Source of the DNA: Rhodocyclales bacterium | GTDB lineage: Bacteria > Pseudomonadota > Gammaproteobacteria > Burkholderiales > Rhodocyclaceae | Direction: 5' to 3' | DNA: 11,632 nucleotides | Assembly: GCA_021413665.1 (NCBI GenBank) | Contig: JAIOPW010000221.1 | Location: 1 to 11,632 of the forward strand | Shown: one piece after another, positions 6,853 through 11,632 of the stretch | Layout: every line of letters starts with the position of its first letter | Position numbering within the stretch: the first letter of the stretch is position 1 | Program-made: the position numbers and the translations under genes | Notes under the pieces: generated by a model | Told to the model about the DNA's origin: nothing | The model's input: the letters and a program-made list of their open reading frames with translations, nothing else | The model's database searches: none

Positions 6853-8492
6853 TCGAACTGCGCGGCCGGCCCCTGCTGGCCCTGATCGTGATCTTTGCCC
6901 TGGCCTGGTTCGGCACGCTGGAACAGCGCCGCCTGATCAACCCCGACGAAGGTCGCTATTCCGAGATACCGCGCGAAATGGTGGCCAGCGGCGACTGGCT
7001 GACACCGCGCCTGAACGGCATCAAGTACTTCGAAAAACCCGCGCTGCAATACTGGGCCACGGCCACCGCCTACACGGTATTTGGCGAACATCACTGGACA
7101 GCGAGGCTCTGGCCGGCGCTGACCGGCTTCCTCGGCGTGCTGGCGACCGCCTTCGCCACCGCCAGGCTGTTCGGCCCCCAGGCCGGATTGATCGCGGGTG
7201 CGGTACTGGCCGGCAGCGTCTTGTGGAACGTGATCGGCCACGTCAACACGCTCGACATGGGTGTCAGCTTTTTCCTCGCGGCCGCGGTGTTCGCCCTTTG
7301 CCTGGCACAGCGCGACAACGCGACGCCGATTGAAAGTCGGCGCTGGCAGGACGGCGCCTGGGTGCTGCTGGCGCTGGCGGTGCTCTCCAAGGGCCTGATC
7401 GGGTTGGTGCTGCCCGCCGCCACTGTCGTTGCCTACGCCCTGTGGCAGCGCGACTGGAGCTTCATCCTGCGCATCCGGCCCTTCCGCGGCCTGCTGATCC
7501 TGCTGGCGATCACCGCGCCCTGGTTCATCGCGGTATCACTGGCCAACCCCGAGTTCGCCCATTTCTTTTTCATCCACGAGCATTTCCAGCGCTTCCTGAC
7601 CAAGGCCCACGGCCGCTACCAGCCGATGTGGTACTTCGTTCCCATCCTGCTTATCGGCATGCTGCCCTGGCTGAGCAGCCTGCTGCCCGGTCTCGCCGCC
7701 GGCATGCGCAAGGAAGCCGGCCGCCGTTTTCAACCGCGTCGCTTCCTGCTGGTGTGGACGGTGCTGGTCTTTGCCTTCTTCTCGGTGTCCAGTTCCAAGC
7801 TCGCCTCCTACATCCTGCCCATTTTCCCCGCGCTGGCTGCGCTGATCGGCGTGCACCTGACCGGCCATGTCGTGGCGCGACGCATCGAATGGCATGCCCT
7901 GCCGGCCGTGATCGTCGGTGGTGCCTGCCTGTTCCTCGTCCCCCACGTCACGCGCTTTGCCAGCGAAACGGTGCCGGCCGCGCTCTACGAGGCCTACCAG
8001 CCCTGGCTGTATGCCGGGTCGGCGGCGCTGCTGCTCGGCGGCTTGGCCGGGTTCTGGCTGGGGCGACAGGGCCGCAGCGTGGCCGCCATGGCCGCTCTCG
8101 CCTTCGGCGGTTTCGCCTTCGGCCAGGGCTTCCTGCTGGGACATGACAGCCTCGGCTCGGTCAACTCGGCGCACGACGTAGCGGCCGCAATCCGCCCTCA
8201 AGTTCCCGCCGGGGCGCCGTTTTTCAGCGTAGACACTTACGACCAGAGCCTGCAGTTCTACCTGAAGCGCACCACGACGATGGTCGCCTATCGCGACGAG
8301 CTCGGCTTCGGCATCGAGCAGGAACCGCAAAAATTCATCGCCGACATCGCCGGCTTTGAATCAGCCTGGAGGGCGGCGCCGACGGCCTGGGCGCTGATGT
8401 CGCCAGCAACCTGGAAGGATTTGAGTGCGAAAGGATTTCCCATGACCGAAGTCGTCCGCGACACCCGCCGCGTCATTGTCAAAAAGCCATGA
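6840..8492 (+). CDS. arnT: ArnT-like GT-C glycosyltransferase (family 39), lipid A aminosugar transferase
   Basis: This inner-membrane enzyme moves 4-amino-4-deoxy-L-arabinose (or a related sugar) from undecaprenyl phosphate to lipid A on the periplasmic side. The 550 residues match the family length. A first helix (11-27) is followed by the first periplasmic loop with the signature NPDEGRYSEIPREM (34-47; Asp36 and Glu37 at the catalytic position) and YFEKPALQYW (63-72; Glu65 and Lys66). Further conserved points are TLDMG (137-141), SKGLIGLVLP (183-192), FIHEHFQRF (244-252) and SSKLASYILPIFPAL (318-332). About ten more hydrophobic segments reach residue 435, then a soluble periplasmic domain of about 110 residues follows. 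It overlaps the Mth938-like gene by 13 bases and the next gene by 4 (ATGA). Family 39 also contains protein mannosyltransferases, but the ArnB/ArnC/ArnA-like neighbours make the lipid A role much more likely. The exact sugar is inferred. Confidence 0.88.
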   Translation: MRELIELRGRPLLALIVIFALAWFGTLEQRRLINPDEGRYSEIPREMVASGDWLTPRLNGIKYFEKPALQYWATATAYTVFGEHHWTARLWPALTGFLGVLATAFATARLFGPQAGLIAGAVLAGSVLWNVIGHVNTLDMGVSFFLAAAVFALCLAQRDNATPIESRRWQDGAWVLLALAVLSKGLIGLVLPAATVVAYALWQRDWSFILRIRPFRGLLILLAITAPWFIAVSLANPEFAHFFFIHEHFQRFLTKAHGRYQPMWYFVPILLIGMLPWLSSLLPGLAAGMRKEAGRRFQPRRFLLVWTVLVFAFFSVSSSKLASYILPIFPALAALIGVHLTGHVVARRIEWHALPAVIVGGACLFLVPHVTRFASETVPAALYEAYQPWLYAGSAALLLGGLAGFWLGRQGRSVAAMAALAFGGFAFGQGFLLGHDSLGSVNSAHDVAAAIRPQVPAGAPFFSVDTYDQSLQFYLKRTTTMVAYRDELGFGIEQEPQKFIADIAGFESAWRAAPTAWALMSPATWKDLSAKGFPMTEVVRDTRRVIVKKP

Positions 8493-8860
8493 ACGCCATC
8501 AGCTTTTCCCTGATCCTGACCGGCGTGCTGCTGAATGCCGCCGCGCAACTGCTGCTCAAGGCCGGCACCAACGTCGTCGGACATTTCGAGTTTCACGCCG
8601 ACAACATTATTCCGGTCGGGCTGAAACTCGCCTTCCAGCCTTACATCATGGGCGGCATGGCCTGCTATGCAGTGAGTCTGGTGGTCTGGATCATGGCGCT
8701 GTCGCGTGTTCCGGTCTCGATCGCCTACCCGATGCTCTCCATCGGCTATGTAATCAACGCCTTCGTCGCCTGGCACTGGTTCGGCGAAGCCCTGGCCGCC
8801 CAGAAACTGCTGGGAATCGGCTTCATCGTCGTCGGCGTGTTTCTGGTGGCAAGGTCATGA
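8489..8860 (+). CDS. SMR-type four-helix membrane protein, ArnE/ArnF-like flippase candidate
   Basis: A 123-residue protein with four hydrophobic segments (about 3-22, 50-72, 75-96 and 103-121), typical of the small multidrug resistance fold. The stretch RVPVSIAYPMLSIGYV (73-88) closely resembles the ArnE sequence VPVGIAYPMLS, and LLNAAAQLLLKAG (14-26) takes the place of the first helix of SMR pumps. At the position of the proton-coupling Glu14 of EmrE there is no acidic residue (Asn16 or a neighbouring Ala), as in ArnE, which argues against a drug/proton antiporter. The likely job is flipping undecaprenyl-phosphate-linked aminosugar to the periplasm for the ArnT-like enzyme. In enterobacteria this takes ArnE plus ArnF; here only one gene is present, so a homodimer is probable. 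ATGA overlaps at both ends tie it to the operon. Confidence 0.85.
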   Translation: MNAISFSLILTGVLLNAAAQLLLKAGTNVVGHFEFHADNIIPVGLKLAFQPYIMGGMACYAVSLVVWIMALSRVPVSIAYPMLSIGYVINAFVAWHWFGEALAAQKLLGIGFIVVGVFLVARS

Positions 8861-9975
8861 GCCTTCCGTTTTTGCCCTTTACCCGCCCCTCGATCGACGA
8901 GGAAACCATCGCCGCGGTGGCCGATGTAATGCGCTCCGGCTGGATTGCCAGCGGCCCCCGGGTACTGGCCTTCGAGGCCGCCCTCTCCGACTATTGCGGC
9001 GGCCGCCCGGTGCGTGTCTTCAATTCCGGCACCGCCACCCTCGAAGTGGCGCTGCGTCTGGCGAAAGTCGGCGCCGGCGACACGGTGATCACCACGCCGC
9101 TGACCTGGGTCGCGACCGCCAACGTGATCCTGGAAGTCGGCGCCACGCCGGTTTTCGTCGATGTCGACCCGGTGACCCGCAACATCGACCTTGACCGCAT
9201 CGAAACGGCAATCCTGCCGAATACCAAAGCCGTCATCCCGGTCGACCTCGCCGGACTGCCCGTCGACCGCGACCGGCTTGACGCCATCGCCGGCAAGCAC
9301 AATCTCCGCGTGATCGAGGATGCCGCGCAATCCCTCGGCGCATCATGGAACGGCAACCGCATCGGCAGCACCGGAGATTTCATCTCCTTCAGCTTCCACG
9401 CCAACAAAAACCTCACCACCGCCGAGGGCGGCGCGCTGGTACTGCCGACTGACATCGATCCCGGCCTCTGCGAGCGGCTGCGCCTGCAAGGCGTAAAGCG
9501 GTTCCCCGACGGCGGCATGGACGTCGATGTGCTGGGCGGCAAGTTCAACCTGACCGACATCGCCGCCACCATCGGCCTCGGCCAGATGAAGCAGCTCGCC
9601 GGCTTCACCACCCGCCGGCGCGAACTTGCCCGACGCTATTTTTCCCGCATCGATCCGGCGCTCGGACTGGGACTGCCGGTGGCGGATTTCAGCAACAGCA
9701 ACTGGCACATGTTCCAGGTCCTGCTGCCGGCCGGCGCCGATCGCGGCAAGTTCATCGCGGCGATGAAGGAAAAGGGCGTCGGCGTCGGCGTCCATTACCC
9801 CGCGCTGCACCTGTTCTCGCTGTATCGGGCGATGGGTTTCAGCGAAGGCGACTTCCCTCATGCCGAGCGCATTGGAGCTACGACCGTTACACTGCCGCTC
9901 TTTCCCTCGATGCAGGACAGCGACGTTGATCGCGTCTGCGAGGCACTGGCTGCAAGTCTGTCGGAGACCGTATGA
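8857..9975 (+). CDS. arnB: ArnB-like DegT/DnrJ/EryC1 family sugar aminotransferase
   Basis: A PLP aminotransferase of the DegT/DnrJ/EryC1/StrS family. ArnB converts UDP-4-keto-pentose to UDP-4-amino-4-deoxy-L-arabinose using glutamate. The 372 residues align with E. coli ArnB throughout: FLPFTRPSIDEE at the start, SGWIASGP (27-34), NSGTATLEVAL (56-66), PLTWVATANVI (81-91), VIEDAAQSLGA (152-162, with Asp155 and Gln158 contacting PLP), the Schiff-base lysine Lys184 in SFHANKNLTTAEGG, FNLTDIAATIGLGQM and a closing LPLFPSM. The ATG at 8857 overlaps the previous stop by 4 bases and gives the normal N-terminus, although the frame is open further upstream. The related WecE- and PseC-type enzymes act on other keto sugars, so the substrate rests on the neighbouring arnC/arnA-like genes. 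Confidence 0.88.
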   Translation: MSLPFLPFTRPSIDEETIAAVADVMRSGWIASGPRVLAFEAALSDYCGGRPVRVFNSGTATLEVALRLAKVGAGDTVITTPLTWVATANVILEVGATPVFVDVDPVTRNIDLDRIETAILPNTKAVIPVDLAGLPVDRDRLDAIAGKHNLRVIEDAAQSLGASWNGNRIGSTGDFISFSFHANKNLTTAEGGALVLPTDIDPGLCERLRLQGVKRFPDGGMDVDVLGGKFNLTDIAATIGLGQMKQLAGFTTRRRELARRYFSRIDPALGLGLPVADFSNSNWHMFQVLLPAGADRGKFIAAMKEKGVGVGVHYPALHLFSLYRAMGFSEGDFPHAERIGATTVTLPLFPSMQDSDVDRVCEALAASLSETV

Positions 9976-10910
9976 CCATACCCAACCTGTCCATCGTCAT
10001 ACCTGTCTACAACGAGGAAGCCACGCTCGCCACGCTGTTCGCCCGCCTCTATCCGGCGCTCGACGCCCTGGGCGAGGCCTACGAAGTCGTTTTCATCAAC
10101 GACGGCAGTCGCGACCGCTCGGCGGCCATCCTGCGCGAGCAGTTCGAGGCGCGCCCGGAAGTCACCCGCGTCATCCTGTTTTCGGCCAACGCCGGCCAGC
10201 ACATGGCCATCATGGCCGGCTTCGAACACTGCCGCGGCGAGATCGTCGTCACGCTGGATGCCGACCTGCAAAACCCGCCCGAGGAGATCGGCAAACTGGT
10301 CGCCAAGATGCGCGAAGGCCACGACTACGTCGGCAGCATCCGCCGCAAGCGCCAGGACAGCCTGTTCCGCACCTGGGCCTCGAAGGCGATGAACCGGCTT
10401 CGCGAGAAGATCACGCGGATCAAGATCACCGACCAGGGCAACATGCTGCGCGCCTATTCGCGCAGCGTGGTGAATGCGATCAACAGCTGCAAGGAAGTCG
10501 CCACCTTCATTCCGGCGCTGGCCTACACCTTCGCCCGCAGCCCGGCGGAAGTGATGGTCGAGCACGAAGAGCGCGCGGCAGGCGAGTCGAAGTATTCGCT
10601 CTATAGCCTGATCCGCCTCAACTTCGACCTGATGACCGGCTTTTCGCTGGTGCCGCTGCAATGGTTTTCCATGCTCGGCATTCTCGTCTCGCTGGGCTCG
10701 GCGGCCCTGTTCGTGCTGCTGATCGTCAGGCGCCTGATCGTCGGCCCGGAAGCGGAAGGCTTGTTCACCCTGTTCGCGCTGATGTTCTTCCTGATCGGCC
10801 TGGCGCTGTTCGGCATCGGCCTGCTCGGCGAATACATCGGCCGCATCTACCAGCAGGTGCGCCACCGGCCGCGCTACCTGGTCGAAGCCATCCTCGAAAG
10901 GAAGGAATGA
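9972..10910 (+). CDS. arnC: ArnC-like undecaprenyl-phosphate glycosyltransferase (GT2)
   Basis: ArnC transfers 4-deoxy-4-formamido-L-arabinose from the UDP sugar to undecaprenyl phosphate at the cytoplasmic face of the inner membrane. The 312 residues consist of a GT-A catalytic domain (VIPVYNEE at 9-16, FINDGSRDRS at 41-50, GQHMAIMAGF at 75-84, metal-binding TLDADLQNPPEEI at 94-106 with Asp96/Asp98, and GESKYS at 204-209). Two membrane helices follow (about 233-256 and 264-284), then the family ending GLLGEYIGRIYQQVRHRPRY. The similarity to E. coli ArnC is strong throughout and includes RQDSLFRTWASKAMNRL. DPM1-like and GtrB glucosyltransferases share the fold; the neighbours favour ArnC. The start overlaps the arnB-like stop by 4 bases (ATGA) and its own stop overlaps the formyltransferase start in the same way. 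Confidence 0.9.
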   Translation: MTIPNLSIVIPVYNEEATLATLFARLYPALDALGEAYEVVFINDGSRDRSAAILREQFEARPEVTRVILFSANAGQHMAIMAGFEHCRGEIVVTLDADLQNPPEEIGKLVAKMREGHDYVGSIRRKRQDSLFRTWASKAMNRLREKITRIKITDQGNMLRAYSRSVVNAINSCKEVATFIPALAYTFARSPAEVMVEHEERAAGESKYSLYSLIRLNFDLMTGFSLVPLQWFSMLGILVSLGSAALFVLLIVRRLIVGPEAEGLFTLFALMFFLIGLALFGIGLLGEYIGRIYQQVRHRPRYLVEAILERKE

Positions 10911-11632
10911 CCCGATCTGTCGTTTTCGCCTACCACAACGTAGGCGTGCGCTGCCTTTCGGTGCTGCTGGCCCACGGCGTCGATGTGGCATGCGTCGTCA
11001 CCCACCGGGACAGCCCGGGCGAGACCATCTGGTTCGACAGCGTCGCCGAACTGGCGGCGCGCCACGGCATCCCCGTGATCGTGCCGGAGGATCCCAATGA
11101 TCCCGCGATCGTCACTGAGCTCGCGGCGATGAAGCCGGATTTCCTGTTCTCCTTCTACTACCGCTTGATGCTCAAAGCGCCGCTGCTTGCCCTTCCCAGG
11201 GCTGGCGCCTGGAACATGCATGGTTCGCTGCTGCCCAGGTATCGCGGCCGCGTACCGGTAAACTGGGCAATCATCAATGGCGAACGGGAAACCGGTGCCA
11301 CCCTGCACGAAATGCTGGAAAAACCCGACGCCGGGGGCATCGTCGCGCAGCAGGCGGTCCCGATCCTGCCGGACGACACCGCGCTGGACGTGTTCAACAA
11401 GGTCACGCTGGCCGCGGAAATGGCGCTTGACCGTATCCTGCCCGACCTGCTGGCCGGTCGCGCCGCCGCCAGGCCGCAAGACCTTGCCGCCGGAAGCTAC
11501 TTTGGCGGGCGCAAGGCCGAGGACGGCCGCATCGACTGGAGCCGACCCGCCGCCGAGGTCCACAACCTGATCCGCGCCGTGGCCCAGCCCTATCCGGGAG
11601 CCTTTTCGGACACCGCCCAAGGCCGTCTCACT
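10907..11632 (+). CDS. arnA: ArnA-like UDP-aminosugar formyltransferase, 3'-truncated by window edge
   Basis: N10-formyltetrahydrofolate-dependent formyltransferase of the Fmt/ArnA type. In the arn pathway it formylates UDP-L-Ara4N, which drives the sugar onto undecaprenyl phosphate. The frame is open for 242 codons from the ATG at 10907 (ATGA overlap with arnC) to the last base; no stop occurs in the window. The catalytic triad is visible as Asn103 and His105 in NMHGSLLPRYRGR and Asp141 in KPDAGGIVAQQ, aligning with Asn102, His104 and Asp140 of E. coli ArnA. RGRVPVNWAIINGE is the ArnA-type substrate loop, not the Fmt one. Near the end, GGRKAEDGRIDWSRPA and VHNLIRAVAQPYPGAF mark the start of the second half of the formyltransferase domain. 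Whether a C-terminal decarboxylase domain is fused, as in enterobacterial ArnA, or encoded separately lies beyond the window. Confidence 0.87.
   Translation, partial: MTRSVVFAYHNVGVRCLSVLLAHGVDVACVVTHRDSPGETIWFDSVAELAARHGIPVIVPEDPNDPAIVTELAAMKPDFLFSFYYRLMLKAPLLALPRAGAWNMHGSLLPRYRGRVPVNWAIINGERETGATLHEMLEKPDAGGIVAQQAVPILPDDTALDVFNKVTLAAEMALDRILPDLLAGRAAARPQDLAAGSYFGGRKAEDGRIDWSRPAAEVHNLIRAVAQPYPGAFSDTAQGRLT

Noticed and set aside
8476..8856. Extension of the arnB-like frame upstream to 8476
   Set aside because: It only shadows the SMR gene; the ATGA overlap at 8857 gives the proper family start.
9858..10991. Long minus-strand open frame (377 codons) opposite the arnC-like gene
   Set aside because: It is the mirror of a well-supported gene in GC-rich DNA. 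Its translation is rich in Arg, Gln, Asp and His without recognisable domains, the usual look of an antisense shadow frame.

Overview
The window comes from the chromosome of a GC-rich Gram-negative bacterium. The protein types, the thrC/hom/alaA order and the Mth938-like gene ahead of a lipid A-type sugar cluster suggest a betaproteobacterium, possibly near Rhodocyclales. That placement is inference from remembered families; no search was run. Coding density is very high, and no gene-free stretch exceeds about 160 bases.

Left part, plus strand (1-1924): the 3' three quarters of parC (topoisomerase IV subunit A), cut by the window edge. After an 82-base gap comes an unrecognised 45-residue, two-helix membrane protein with a good ribosome binding site. 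A strong hairpin at about 2003-2031, with a short T-run on the plus strand, separates it from the convergent genes that follow.

Middle part, minus strand (6316 down to 2040): one tightly packed transcription unit read as alaA-like aminotransferase, GNAT acetyltransferase, hom (homoserine dehydrogenase) and thrC (threonine synthase). Neighbours overlap by 11 and 4 bases or are one base apart. It joins alanine/glutamate transamination to the homoserine-to-threonine branch. The hom gene is broken: about 134 bases are missing at 4116-4120, which shifts the frame and removes the family's catalytic signature, while all genes around it look intact. This is either a real inactivation or an assembly or sequencing error.

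Right part, plus strand (6472-11632): a compact operon, divergent from alaA across a short AT-richer promoter region. It begins with a Mth938-like small protein, followed by an ArnT-like lipid A glycosyltransferase, one SMR-type four-helix membrane protein (ArnE/ArnF-like), an ArnB-like aminotransferase, an ArnC-like undecaprenyl-phosphate glycosyltransferase and an ArnA-like formyltransferase that runs off the edge. The last four junctions are all 4-base ATGA overlaps. Together they match the pathway that makes 4-amino-4-deoxy-L-arabinose (or a related amino sugar), loads it on undecaprenyl phosphate, flips it and transfers it to lipid A, a modification known to lower sensitivity to cationic peptides. 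The gene order differs from the enterobacterial arnBCADTEF operon, and the deformylase and the dehydrogenase/decarboxylase would have to lie beyond the window. I found no RNA gene, CRISPR array, insertion sequence or clearly new system.
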